DNA from: Monocercomonoides exilis
Taxonomy: Eukaryota; Preaxostyla; Oxymonadida; Polymastigidae
NCBI GenBank assembly: GCA_001643675.2
Contig: LSRY02000028.1
Location: 1-64,000 of the forward strand
DNA: 64,000 bases
Reading direction: 5' to 3'
In this document: in pieces, positions 47,601 to 57,568 of the stretch
How the letters are laid out: each line of letters begins with the position of its first letter
Position numbering within the stretch: position 1 is the first letter of the stretch
Made by a program: the position numbers and the translations under genes
The notes under the pieces: model-generated
The model's input: the letters and a program-made list of their open reading frames with translations, nothing else
Told to the model about the DNA's origin: nothing
The model's database searches: none

Positions 47601-50600
47601 GATGTTTCTCATTGAACATTTGCTCAAAACCTCAATCAGACAAGATGACTCAAAAATCTCTGGTGCTTTCACACCCACTTCCTTCTCATTTGTGCTTGAA
47701 AAAATGTCCCATTCAAAGGAACCATTTACCGTAACCTCTTCAGCAAGCTCAAATCCTGAATCCAATTCGATCTTCTTGTTTGTGTCTGGATGTCGTGTTT
47801 GAGCTGCATGGGTGATGGTGGCACACGGATAATAGTCAAATCCACAGAACCACGAGTCGTATCCACCCAGCCCATCCTTCACCTTCCCCACATGTGACTC
47901 ACTTGGATATGAATCCAGAAACACATTCAGTGGGAATAGCCCCATTGTTGTGTCACTCCGATCATATCCCACAATCTCATTGTATTTTGAATTGTTATGT
48001 TGGACATTCAGCTTTTCAGTTGTAATTGTCCATCTCTCTGAATCGCTCCCATTCACAAACACATAATTCCCTCCCGATGAAGCAGAACACCCTGAAAAGT
48101 CAACTGACACAATCGAGAAGTCAATCGAGTTGTCAGCCAGATACAGCATCATCCCTCCTCCATATTTGCCACTTGCGCATCTCTTGATTGTTGTTGTTCT
48201 TTCAACCCGCAACTTGCTTGTGTCTGTTTCCAACTCAACCTTGATTCCTCCACCACTGCCATTCTTGCTCTCACAATCTTCGATTGTTACATTCTGAACA
48301 ACAAATGTCTCCCCCTCCTTCACACTCTTTTCCACAACCACCCCATCTCCACTTGTTAACTTCACATTCTGAACTGTCACATTTGCCAGTGTGCTCTCTC
48401 CCGATGTTGCAGACGTTAAGTACAATATAGATGAAGAGAATGAAGAAGGAGAAGATAGATCCGGCTCAGAGAACAATGATTTTGAGACATTCATATTTAT
48501 GATCTCCACACCAACCATCGATAGCTGTGACAGCGGCACCACAAACACTGACGACGAAATTGCATTCGTTCTCCTTCCAAAAATGCTCGTGGTGATTACA
48601 ACATCTTCCAGCGAGAGTGATCCATTCCTATCAGAAACCACAACCACGCTCGGTGAATGACTTGAATTTGAGTTACAATCAACCTTCATATGCAATAAAC
48701 CAAGATGACCTGTCGACACACTGAACAGCGGTCCAGATGAAAAAAGTGCTCCTGTTCCAATCGAACTTTCCATCCTCCCTTTCCCGATGACTGAAATCTT
48801 CTTTTCCCCAATATCAATAGTTGTTGTCTCGCTTTGATGATTTCCTTCCAACAGGTTAATCGCTAAGCTAATTTGTACCTCACACATTTTTAAAGCTTTC
48901 TTTACTGTTAGACACGCATGTGTCGTATTTTCCCCACAAAATTGAGATGCATCACTCCCATTCACTGACACATATATCGTTTTGTCCTTCAGCCAAACCT
49001 TCTTTTCCGTGTGCTGAAATGTCCAACTCTCAGGACTCGAATAGTTATATCCGTAACATACTCTCCTGTCATCTGTATTCGTTGTGTAGCATTCAAAGAA
49101 TGGATTATCCGAAGACAAATATAGGCTGTGTTCATCTTCGTAATATATGTCATGACCACATGGAGTATTTTCCAGACACTTGCAATCATAAAAAAAGAAG
49201 AAATAACAATAATGCCCATCACTTGGTATTGTTGCTTGATTTGGATGTAATCTCAAACCACCTCCATATGATGCTGCTGAACATGAGAAAAACTGAATGT
49301 TCCACATTTTGAATGGTGTGGCAGGAACAGTTGCACAATACATTCCTCCACCATAATAATTTGTGACGAAGCACGAAGTGAAACTGCAGTTGAACACGCA
49401 TGCGCTCTCCCCTTCTCCTTTTTCTTCCCCAATGCATCCTTGCACTGAAACATGAAAAGAATGAAGATAAAGCCCTCCTCCATAACTATTTGCTTTGCAA
49501 TTCTGGAATTTACATTTACTGATTCGAGTACATGATAAAATGGTGTGAGAATACAATCCTCCTCCATATTGATTTTGAGCAGTACATATATCAAAAGTGT
49601 TGTTCTCGATTTGAATTGACTTAATAATGTAACATATAATTCCCCCGCCCCGGCTAAATGCAAAACAATTATTAAACAAACAATTCGAAACAACAAGTTC
49701 TCCAGAATTGAGATTGTTCATACATATAGCCCCTCCACTAGATTTTCCATCGGAATATGAATCGCTTGTTCCTGTTGTTTTCGATCCGTTCCACTCGCAC
49801 CAAATGAATGTATTTGGTCCATCATCTGTTTTATTTTGTCTCGCTGGATGTTTCCTTTCATTTTCTGTTCCGATGTGTTCAACATTTCTTGTTCGACAGC
49901 ATCCAATAAACGTGGTGTTTGAGGCAGTTAAAGAGGCCAAGGGGTTGTTGAGCGAGGGAACAATTCCTCCATCATACACGTCACAAACCGATGAAAATGA
50001 GCAACTGCTCATCAGACATGTAGTTTGGGAAAAGGAAGTTGTTGGAGATGAACAATCTGAAGATGCTGTTGAGATGTTGAAAAATATCAGATGAGAAAGT
50101 GAAACATGAGGAATAGAGAGTGAAGAGAGGAACGGGGCTGATGTGACGCAAAAAGAAGAGAAACAAGAAGAATAAACAGAAACAGAACATTTTTCTGAAA
50201 ACTCTCCTTTTCGTGTTTTTGAAGAAAAAAGAGATGGAAATGATTGCAAAATTTCAGTTGAAGATGATCTCAGTGAAATGTTGGTGAAATATCCATATCC
50301 TCCAGTCAACAAAAATGGAGATGTTTCACTCTTTACCATTATGCTACAACCATCCATTTCGGAAAAACTTCCATCCCCAACTTCAAAAATATTTCTTTCA
50401 TCGTTTTGGATCAGTCCCAATGATATGAGCTTCATTGAAGAATTTATCAGAATAAAATATCCGTCAATATCACTTTCTTTCCGTTTTCTTCCCGTTTTCT
50501 TCGTTTCTCCTTCATTTAAAAAATGTGATTCGTTCATTATCTCTTCCCTACTGTCTTCCTCAATTTGGTTGTTTCTTTTATCTGGTTGCTTTTGATATTT

Positions 50601-50846
50601 CTTCCTAATTATTTTATGTTTTTCACATTCATTCATTCCATCTTGATTCTCTTCGATTAATATTTCTAATATGTTTGCATCTCCATTTATGTCCTTTTGA
50701 GAACTTCCCAACAAAGTGTGGTTCAATATTTCCATTTTTCTTTCGTTTGTTGATTTCTCCACAAGTTCTACCTCAGCGCCAGTGGCACCATGATTCATGC
50801 ACTTCATACACATTATGCAAACATAACAACATATTTCTAACAGCAT
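41661..50846 (-). CDS. Giant surface protein: beta-helix ectodomain, TM, pseudokinase
   Basis: One intronless 3061-codon frame. ATG at 50846 gives a short hydrophobic leader (MLLEICCYVCIMCMKC), a plausible signal peptide; the frame's earlier codon is GTG. Residues about 170-2560 are Cys/Gly-rich with recurring GGGI/GGGL turns and IENNTF/LxIxxxxF strands, the pattern of right-handed parallel beta-helices (pectin-lyase-like). A TM helix follows at about 2623-2648 (WTIIVIIVCVVCAILLVVIV) with a basic stop-transfer RWRKAK. The cytoplasmic tail has Glu/Arg-rich helices and, at about 2800-3040, a kinase-like fold: LRWKAPELL (APE), SIGMMLWECLT (helix F) and NKDDRPS. HRD, DFG and a glycine loop are not found, so catalysis is unlikely. 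Probable cell-surface receptor or adhesin. Two broken paralogues occur here (1-420, 58222-59571). Confidence 0.9.
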   Translation of the reverse strand: MLLEICCYVCIMCMKCMNHGATGAEVELVEKSTNERKMEILNHTLLGSSQKDINGDANILEILIEENQDGMNECEKHKIIRKKYQKQPDKRNNQIEEDSREEIMNESHFLNEGETKKTGRKRKESDIDGYFILINSSMKLISLGLIQNDERNIFEVGDGSFSEMDGCSIMVKSETSPFLLTGGYGYFTNISLRSSSTEILQSFPSLFSSKTRKGEFSEKCSVSVYSSCFSSFCVTSAPFLSSLSIPHVSLSHLIFFNISTASSDCSSPTTSFSQTTCLMSSCSFSSVCDVYDGGIVPSLNNPLASLTASNTTFIGCCRTRNVEHIGTENERKHPARQNKTDDGPNTFIWCEWNGSKTTGTSDSYSDGKSSGGAICMNNLNSGELVVSNCLFNNCFAFSRGGGIICYIIKSIQIENNTFDICTAQNQYGGGLYSHTILSCTRISKCKFQNCKANSYGGGLYLHSFHVSVQGCIGEEKGEGESACVFNCSFTSCFVTNYYGGGMYCATVPATPFKMWNIQFFSCSAASYGGGLRLHPNQATIPSDGHYCYFFFFYDCKCLENTPCGHDIYYEDEHSLYLSSDNPFFECYTTNTDDRRVCYGYNYSSPESWTFQHTEKKVWLKDKTIYVSVNGSDASQFCGENTTHACLTVKKALKMCEVQISLAINLLEGNHQSETTTIDIGEKKISVIGKGRMESSIGTGALFSSGPLFSVSTGHLGLLHMKVDCNSNSSHSPSVVVVSDRNGSLSLEDVVITTSIFGRRTNAISSSVFVVPLSQLSMVGVEIINMNVSKSLFSEPDLSSPSSFSSSILYLTSATSGESTLANVTVQNVKLTSGDGVVVEKSVKEGETFVVQNVTIEDCESKNGSGGGIKVELETDTSKLRVERTTTIKRCASGKYGGGMMLYLADNSIDFSIVSVDFSGCSASSGGNYVFVNGSDSERWTITTEKLNVQHNNSKYNEIVGYDRSDTTMGLFPLNVFLDSYPSESHVGKVKDGLGGYDSWFCGFDYYPCATITHAAQTRHPDTNKKIELDSGFELAEEVTVNGSFEWDIFSSTNEKEVGVKAPEIFESSCLIEVLSKCSMRNIRFSIPFALSGASSLISSNSILIIFTDCSVVCPSENSIGYCFVNVVGGKVKVEGLVITETLTFGEHSLIEFTEGVKSVVFCGCDVNDIEKRNGDGGWLSGVVGAERDDGVNGIIVIESCIVKGCSCNGRGGGIRVVVKGEGGVVVNGSCAINGREAKSSGEREGGSEGRCEGRGGGIMIVMESRDSSLKIESGREGLFGENNKARYGKNLFVHCGRSVLLESKINSTSFSFFDSSFIRSDVLELCGSENGREEEVIPLFVYLCSIGSKLTVDGSGEVALDHSRCGFEKFGCETIDYCVEKRASINVNEIEIISESLIKNEMKVASFGVCISGKEEGTKVVARDEGSITQNNLIECTKSFDMMNLAFMLNEEMNGKRRTFIHSSSSTISMTSCSVLFANNELIGYNVICIEGGGLIVNGFVIEVGLRMNEKSPIVISNGVELEMNNSRMRGVKVTGGIGGGCLNVEMGVNGVANIEECNLSSVCSGGSGMKGGGTMVSVGKGGSLEMKNVNLSGCAVPSEDIDEVGRGIGGGMFVELPEEIGLFVLEGMEFEGCNAWKGKNMFVSGWDLSEIVNKEHLKWEMSSEELRLLDELCGWERKTTGEEGYVIPLVVFLWRNWSGDGFVSREKGGDFSWCGYSEAPCTSIDHLISLRYPTLGEGETHIAIVGSGFLSHSISFSSSFLSFSSSISESPKVVIEGTKKGTGVTISDEDENDLDNDSMISSNVSLSFVNVSFTKPSITTHHEVLIESSGTNTLLSVSDCSFGPGRGVAESFGYCVMRVNGGSVVIERCSLSLISELKGLIAFSPSAGEVIIQNVNISFAAVTERSLISMMEEESQMNEKENTHSYANDNRPVLRVVGCSFVNITNEGIGASVIEVGSFEHGVECVIDECSISNCKSDLSTEGGGMRATLKSEESVLKVNGSTLSMCRCSTDTGRGGGLFINGADPNVNYADETQIPRLRINIVNIMFYMNEAFVGNDIFIKCYSIEHQINETLFTLNYNQESLNSDNSICGCDSEIEGIKDLIPLITYFKGLQVFLNVGGEDGRRCGAQSSPCVSINCGVDHIQEGVMNAILIDEEGGVYGECVIGNLVVNSFKKTQAIVKFKSKIEKSTEKDCIMEFVNECSVERCSFQFEDGLESTHSYLMKVKNGSTKIQKCEFFSSAIELKMNSSIVSMESGELKISETTFRDIHSTRSVLSFCEESDVIIDEARISNIECEKDVVSVGGKAKVEMKEMMIENVTLASERCVVALEDHEQKVSVLNSSFGKCVNSVDKGSMMQIRQSKNVRIEACLFDGEKEKENFNEIKKRIEGLCKWNGSLVDIENGCVEMKETTIMRSKTGGLWVSGGGVKIEKGEFENNNPEIEGYPSARRNTICTGNGELNVASVKGGDGLKDNSSLWILDEGCQLGGIASERGSSYFVPVLEEVKNTTQASGSVDLNIRGKLLLPCNLSLKICMKNGDEEEIVREEIDEEGYISENEIHSIISSSELEKAKEETEVSVCILFGNGESPSSTRSFILKNASAPESKGDERIVEGGKEGKSKWTIIVIIVCVVCAILLVVIVALAVRWRKAKNEAEDLREIVNDNIRKDPKAFEMVTMEMSPEEQWRRAEREAEKKNEERIKKRVYEKSLGHSESSEHLLSESGSTEYILGRDSDKIPEWMLEKVDEKEVEEETRKRTPSPSISSTSTTDTSDTESTFVRGEDLCPTTSSMSNLVDAMACSSPHEKLIVDLRDSLFMLLHGRNEKKEMAIGSLEERELTAAQILFWVANLALHSFDETEIPLQSLSSLSPHIVLFSEHMVICVVMHSDFLSSDDSDSSSISSSTVVTSASDNDDDEDSLPSSAFEDEDDFKKECLRWKAPELLINKKMGATKESVAFSIGMMLWECLTLQIPFGEFEAEVAGQKIVNGERPDMSQTDGTTYNRLVRSSVAQNKDDRPSLFGMKREFFQRFPPGATIVTVSDAIDYTEETKIVCASLISNSP

Positions 50847-51177
50847 GGAACTTATCCACACGAAGAAAATACTTTTCTTTTCTTAACGGTTTTCTCTTTT
50901 TTAGTATGGGAAAAATATTATGAAAAAATCATCTGAATATTTGAGATATAAATATAATTAAAAAATATAAATTATGATGATGTGTTCAAAATGGTGAAAT
51001 TATTTTTGGAAATGTTCAATTGTTAAACAATGAGTTAATTATTCATGTGTTTTTTTTTCGACATAATTATTGTCACAGAGACTATAGTTACGAAAAAAAT
51101 TTATCATGGAATAGAATTTTTTCATAACTCCCAATGAAATGAAGAATTAAGTTTGTTTCATCCGCCACCTGTGTTCA

Positions 51178-51246
<69 letters not shown>

Positions 51247-51332
51247 TAATATATTTTGTTGAATTACTCAAAAGTAAATAAATGTGACATTTTTGTTAAA
51301 AATTAGACGTCAATAAAACTTCCAAAAAACAT
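50847..51332. other. Upstream region of giant gene with poly(A)
   Basis: AT-rich. It contains the A45 run (51185-51229) followed by (AAAAG)n. The promoter of the giant gene should lie between 50847 and the A run. Confidence 0.45.
51185..51229. repeat. Poly(A) tract, 45 bp
   Basis: Uninterrupted A run followed by four AAAAG units. It is the inverted counterpart of the T51 run beyond the gene's other end. Confidence 0.95.
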
Positions 51333-51560
51333 GGGTGATTATTTTTGCAATAATATTTCTTTTATCAAAATTTTCGGTTTGAAAATTTTCATTGAAGAGA
51401 GAGAAATAAACACTGATTAGAAATGACTCCTTTCAAAAATATTTTTTTGTTAATTTTTTCTCTGATATAGTCTTATGAAAGAATAAAACCTCTCCAAATA
51501 AAAGAAACATTTGAAGAATGAACACCCCGTTATAAATTATGGTTTCATAATTAATCTCAC
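51333..51560. mobile_element. Diverged second copy of the gggtgattattttt MITE
   Basis: Left end gggtgattatttttg and internal tcaaaattttcggttt match 24690-24940. The right end (gaacaccccgttataaattatgg... aatctcac) matches gaacacaccgaaaaaagttatg... aatcaccc. Substitutions and indels are frequent, so this copy is older. Confidence 0.65.
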
Positions 51561-51721
51561 ATAAATGTCTTTTTTCTTCAAAAATTCAAATGGGATGAAA
51601 TTTTTTGCTTTATGAATTTTTTCCCACACTGTATTTTCAAATAATTGTTCAAATATAATTTTTTTTAGAAATAATTTTGATTCGTCATGTTTTATTTAAT
51701 ATTATGTGAGTGTTAATAATA

Positions 51722-52084
51722 GTTGACACTTTAAATAGTTGTGGACAGTGGAATTATCTCAACTACTATTGATCGTTGCATTTTGACAAAAACCAAACTA
51801 TTTCCTCATTGAACATAAACAAATGATACTAATGTCAATGAAACAACTTGCTTCCTCGAATGAAAAGAATGAAATTATTTTTCGGAGAAACTCGGAGAAT
51901 CTTATTTCTCCAGTTTCTCCGAAAAGAAAAAATAATAATGATGAAACATCACTGTGTTGGATAAATCATTCAAACAATTCATATCAGTTCATATTCAATG
52001 AGGAAATAGTTGGGTTTTTGTCAAAATGCAACGATCAACGGTTGTTGAGATTTCTTTACTGTCCGCAGTTATTGAAAGTGTCCA
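51722..52084. repeat. Foldback repeat abutting the pogo-like element
   Basis: 51722-51813 pairs in inverted orientation with 51994-52084; the core tttttgtcaaaatgcaacga is shared exactly and the outer parts are diverged. The 180-bp centre is open on the plus strand, but I see no gene. The right arm ends about 12 bp before the left TIR of the transposon. Confidence 0.75.
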
Positions 52085-54349
52085 TTAATATAATAGTTAG
52101 GGAAAAAACCCTGTTCAGGGAAAAAACCTTTGCACAGCAGCAAAACAGATAGATTTTTAAACATGGACTAAAGAGATAGTGTTCTTACGTTAAAAGACGT
52201 TATTCTTTAAGGTGATTTTATGTGTTTTTTCGAAAAAACAACACAAAAATGGAAAAAATGATCAGGATGTTTTTCACTCACATGACAACGCATTTTCACT
52301 TTTCATATTGACATTTTTTATTTGATTTGATTGTAATTTTATTCATTGACAATTGATCACATTTAATTCTTCAATTATTGTAATTAATAAAAGCTGCAAT
52401 TGAAGTGTCAAAACATGTTATGAAGTGAAACACGAGATGAAAAACATAAATGAATTGGGATTTCTTTTCATTATTGTTCAAAAAAATGAAAATTACCATA
52501 GAAAAACATTAAAGTGACATGATAATGAAGAAGAATTTCAAAAAGTCACGATCATGAATAAACACAATTGAAAACTTCTAAATAAAAGTACCATCAAATT
52601 CACAGAAACAAATACAAACCATTTTCCAATTGCGAAAGACGAATATCTTTTTTTGTAAAGAAACTGAAAATCGTGAACATGAAACAAGTTACAGACACAT
52701 TTTATGGTTCCTTTTCCCATAATAAGAAACTCAATACACAAAAATTCACAGAATTCATTGATTATTTAAGCAACAATATTCAGTACTTCGAAAACAACTT
52801 CAATCAATAGATATGTGTGTTTATATCAAAAAACGAACTCATTGAAGGTTTTATTATTTTCTTTTATTTTCAAATATTATTTTTGCGTTCCTTGAAACGT
52901 AGTGTTCTGCATTCGAAAATGCACCGATCGCTATGTGAAAACAAAGCAAAAAAGGCATTGTTTGACAAAGAAATGAAAAGGCTGTTATCTAAAGATAGAT
53001 ATTCAGATTTTTGCTTAACGGAGAAATGAAGGAGCGACTTGATTCATGTGAGTGTTCATTCATGTTTTCTATGAGAACATTGTGCCATCTGTGAAGACAA
53101 ATAATTTTAATGCAAAATGAGCGAAGTGAGCAACATTGGTGCATTAACAATTTCCAGAAGTTAAATCCTAGCTGCTGTGATGTCAACAACATCATTCGTT
53201 TTATCTCACCGGTTTTCTTGGAAAGAGTTTGAAGCTATTCATTCAACAATGTTTTTAATAGGAGAGTGAGGAGGCAAGTTAAATGAAGTGCATATTTTGA
53301 CCGAGAAATATCGTAATCGACGAATCACATCGAAAGAGAGGACAAAGCAATTTCCGAATTCACGAAGTCTATTTTACGGAACTCCAGCAAATGAAATGTT
53401 CGCTCATGGCAACAAAATATTCCATCCTTGTTTGTGAAAGCTATTGAATTGTTTATTGAATAATCAATTTGCTTTTCAATAATTGTGTATGGGGCAATCT
53501 TCACCAAAAAAGAGAGCCGAAGAGATATAAATGAATTGCAAGTGGTAGAAATGCTCTTTTAGAAGAAGCAAGAATAGATGGGGTCTTCTGTAAGACAAAT
53601 ACAGCTTCATATTAAAGAAAACAATACAAATTTGAATAATGCCAATCAACGAAAATATTTGGAGGAGTGATAGCTACTATGAAAGTCAAAGCTATATGTG
53701 TTCATTAAAGTGAAAATTTCAGTTAATTCGTGCATTCTGTGTGGTGAAATAATGAGAATCATAATCATCAAATAATTGCAGTTGAATATCACATGTGAAA
53801 CTTCAAGGAATACAAAAGGTTTTTCAAAGGAGGAAGTATTTATTTGGATAACAAAGGATGTAGATTTAGTCAAGCAAAGTGATTTGTATATTCTTTAATT
53901 CAACGATATAGCAATTCTCGAGTGTCAATTATTGAGAACGACATATGAAAATTTCCGATTCTTCAATGAACACTCTCTTAATTTTTTATGTGAAAATTTT
54001 AGAGTCAGTCCATTTTTGACATAAAACAGTAATATCCTTTCGAGTGAAATGATGTTTGTTAAGTGCAAGGTCAAGGAAAAAGAGGAAACAGCACGAACGA
54101 TACTTTCGAAAACCAAAGATCTGTATTTTTAAATAAGATTGAGAGCATCGATGCAACTTTCGACTTATGATTGGATAATTTATCCACTTTAGATGCTCAT
54201 ATCAATCAGCATGTATTTCACCTTCATATAAATTAACAAAAAGAACAACAAACCATGGACTCGACAAAATAAATGAAGATCCATCAAAGTTCAATTTAGC
54301 CTGCTGGGTTGAAAAAGTTATTTCCTGTATTGTTGGTAATAATATTTTT

Positions 54350-57300
54350 TTATTGCCAGAGTTCAGAACTTTCATCGGATTCATCAGAAAAGTTGTACTC
54401 GAAATCTTCACTTTTTTTCTTCATTTCAACAATCGAACGAGTACAATAAATCTTCACGTTATCGCAAGACTCGTCTGTGGCTTCAGTGTTTGTTTCATCA
54501 ATTGTTTCGTTATACTCACTATCAGTGTAATGTTTTTTCTTCCATTTCGTAATTCTTTTTTTCCTGCTTTCAATCTTTTTTCTGTTTTTCTTTTTTTCAG
54601 ATTTTTCGCTATTATCTGATATTCTGGATTCTTTTTCATCACTAATATTATCATCTTTCTTCTTTATTTCTTCAACTTCGTTCAAACTTTCATCTCCATT
54701 TTTTTCATTGTTGAATAATGGAATGGTGACAACATAATCCTCACCATCTTGTGAATCTGTTTCTTCATCCTCACTGTCAGATTGCGTGGAATCACCGATT
54801 TCTGTTGCGCAATCTATATTTCCTTCATGAGAAAAATAAGAGGTTTGCATTCTGTTTTCAGTTTTTGATTGCTTATAACAATTTGACTTTTTATTGCACT
54901 GTTTGCAATTTTTCTTTGTTATCTTTTTTCTTCTATTCACTCTTTCAGATAATTCTGCCTCAAGCTTTTTCTCACCAAATTGCTTCCATTCTTCCAAAAT
55001 ATTCGGAGAAGTTATGCATTTCCCGGAAATGGACCATCGGTTTGTTTTTTTTGTTGGCTTAATGTTTGGAGGAAGTTCCTTTATTGTTTTTGACAGAACA
55101 TGTTGTATTGAAGGCGAAGTGATTCCCGCTTCTGAAAACCCGTGTCGAATTGTTCTTGGAGCCAAAGCAGGATAAGTGCAATCAGCAATGGATTTGACAA
55201 ACGTTAAAAAGTCTGTTTGAATGTTTTTTATCGATGGTTCTTTGCATACGTGTTTTAATTCTTTTTTTAAAACTCCGTTGGGGCCTAGGTCCAAAGGTTG
55301 CAGTAGATGCGATGTATGCGATGGGAGAACAACCACATCCACACCTTCCTCCGATAGCTTTTCCCAGAGATGTCTGTTGCGCCGAGATGAATGTCCATCC
55401 AAAATGAGAAGAGCTGGAAGTCTTGAATCATGTGAAATCATTGTGTGTTGATCTTTTTGATGATCATTATTTAATCTTTTGTTTTCTTTGTCTGTAATTT
55501 CTTCTATGCATTGTTGATTAGAACTCACATTAAGGTATCCTCCATGAAACCACCACTCATAACAACCGTCAACATTCGTTTGTTCGAAAAGTCTTTGGGA
55601 TTCAGTCGAAGATATCCCAGAATTACAGTCATCTTCATATTCTTCTTTTGTGAAAATGAATCCGTTATCATCAAATTGCATTAATTCGTATTCACACTCT
55701 TCTTCTTCTTTATTATCATGAGAATAGATGTTTTTAATATTATTAAAATGCGAGGACGATGTGGCTGAAGAGAGAGGTGAGGATGATGAGGCTGAAGAGA
55801 GAGGTGGGGATGATGAGGCTGAAGAGAGAGGTGGGGATGATGAGGCTGAAGAGAGAGGTGGGGATGATGAGGCTGAAGAGAGAGGTGAGGATGATGAGGC
55901 TGAAGAGAGAGGTGGGGATGATGAGGCTGAAGAGAGAGGTGAGGATGATGAGGCTGAAGAGAGAGGTGAGGATGATGAGGCTGAAGAGAGAGGTGAGGAT
56001 GATGAGGCTGAAGAGAGAGGTGAGGATGATGAGGCTGAAGAGAGAGGTGGGGATGATGTGGCTGAAGAGAGAGGTGAGGATGATGAGGCTGAAGAGAGAG
56101 GTGGGGATGATGTGGCTGAAGAGAGAGGTGAGGATGATGAGGCTGAAGAGAGAGGTGAGGATGATGAGGCTGAAGAGAGAGGTGGGGATGATGAGGCTGA
56201 AGAGAGAGGTGGGGATGATGTGGCTGAAGAGAGAGGTGAGGATGATGAGGCTGAAGAGAGAGGTGGGGATGATGAGGCTGAAGAGAGAGGTGGGGATGAT
56301 GAGGCTGAAGAGAGAGGTGGGGATGATGTGGCTGAAGAGAGAGGTGGGGATGATGAGGCTGAAGAGAGAGGTGGGGATGATGAGGCTGAAGAGAGAGGTG
56401 GGGATGATGAGGCTGAAGAGAGAGGTGGGGATGATGTGGCTGAAGAGAGAGGTGAGGATGATGAGGCTGAAGAGAGAGGTGGGGATGATGAGGATGAGAG
56501 TTGTGGTGGGTGTGAAGATTTATTTGATTCATTTGATGATAATGAATCAAAATTTTTAAAGTCATATATTTTATCTTTTGTTGTACTCGTGATATTTGAG
56601 TCGCATGTTATGTCAGTTGCGTTTGAATTTTTTTTTGGTTTGACATGTTTAAAATGGGTTGTTGAAGTTGAAGATTGATGTGTATAAAGATGATTATTTA
56701 TTTTTTCAATTTTTCTTCGTTGTGTTGTGATGTATTCCATTACATTGTTCAGTATAATTTCTTCAAATAATTCTGCTGTCATCCATCCTTTTGTTGTTGA
56801 ATGTAGAATAAAATTATCATCGTACCATTGCTGTTTAATTTCTTTTTCATATTTTGTCGTGAGGATGAGATGAGTTGGAAGATGCCCTCCATCGGCAGTG
56901 ACGATAAATAAAAGCGTCAAATGTCTAAGTGGAGGGACTTCCAGCACTGGGAGAAATGAACATATTTTCGAGACAATTTTTTTCTGTTTTGTTTTTTCGT
57001 CTATTTGGCAACTTGTTTCGTCAAGTTGCAAAATAAGTGATGGATGATATTTTTTAATAAACATTAATCGTCGAAGATTTATCAAAAACGTTTTTATATT
57101 CGTTTCTATTGAAGCCCTCAATCGGGCAATATCCAAATTTATTGGATTAATTGTTTTCAGTTGTTTGTGTCGATTGACGAAATTTCTTGCCCACTTCACA
57201 CTTGGCATTTCAACAAACTCAACTGTTTCTAATTTCCTTTTCATTCTAATTCTGTAAGCCTTTGTTTTCAATTAATAAAAAAAGAAAAAAATAAATAAAT

Positions 57301-57568
57301 AATCACAAACCAATAATGGAATCGTTTCAAATGTTGGTTGAGTAGTAACATCGCTCCAATTGATAATTTGGAGAACAAGCTCTTCTTCTTCTTCTTCAGT
57401 TAAATATGAAGGTCTTCCGTTTTTTCTTTTTTCCAATCCACGCTTTGTCATTTTTTTAGCCCTTAAGTTTTGAAAGTATTCCTTTCTATTTTTGTATTTT
57501 GCAGAATTTGTTTTCGATTCTAATTTATCCTTAAAAGATTGGAAAAAAATTCGACAAGGCGAAGTCAT
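54350..57568 (-). CDS. DDE_1 (pogo/Tigger-type) transposase
   Basis: Exons 57568-57311 and 57259-54350, with a 51-bp intron (GTTTGT...AAG), encode 1055 residues. The first exon has a psq-like helix-turn-helix region (KNGRPSYLTEEEEEELVLQI). Exon 2 starts with a CENP-B-type second HTH (MPSVKWARNFVNRHKQLK). The catalytic core follows: LQLDETSCQID (first Asp), LLILDGHSSRRN (second Asp) and SHLLQPLDLGPNG (third Asp). All three are present and the frame is intact, so it may be active. A repetitive SSPPLSSAS block (about 27 nine-residue units) interrupts the core between the first and second Asp, together with a low-complexity acidic part. The C-terminus is Lys/Glu/Ser-rich. The family is typically about 450-550 residues, so half of this length is insertions. 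Confidence 0.88.
55752..56491. repeat. 27-bp minisatellite inside the transposase gene
   Basis: About 27 tandem copies of a 27-bp unit, gRggatgatgWggctgaag followed by agagaggt, differing mainly at two positions (a/g and a/t). In the transposase frame (minus) it encodes SSPPLSSAS or SSPPLSSAT. Because 27 is a multiple of three and the unit has no stop in several frames, long open frames appear on both strands. Confidence 0.95.

Noticed and set aside
53210-54120. Decayed second transposase in the left part of the pogo-like element
   Set aside because: Short plus-strand patches (for example KIFGGVIATMKVKAI) hint at one, but stops are frequent and no motif set is convincing.
55728-56678. 316-residue plus-strand ORF of DDEAEERGG repeats
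   Set aside because: It is a by-product of the 27-bp minisatellite on the opposite strand of a transposase with clear catalytic motifs.
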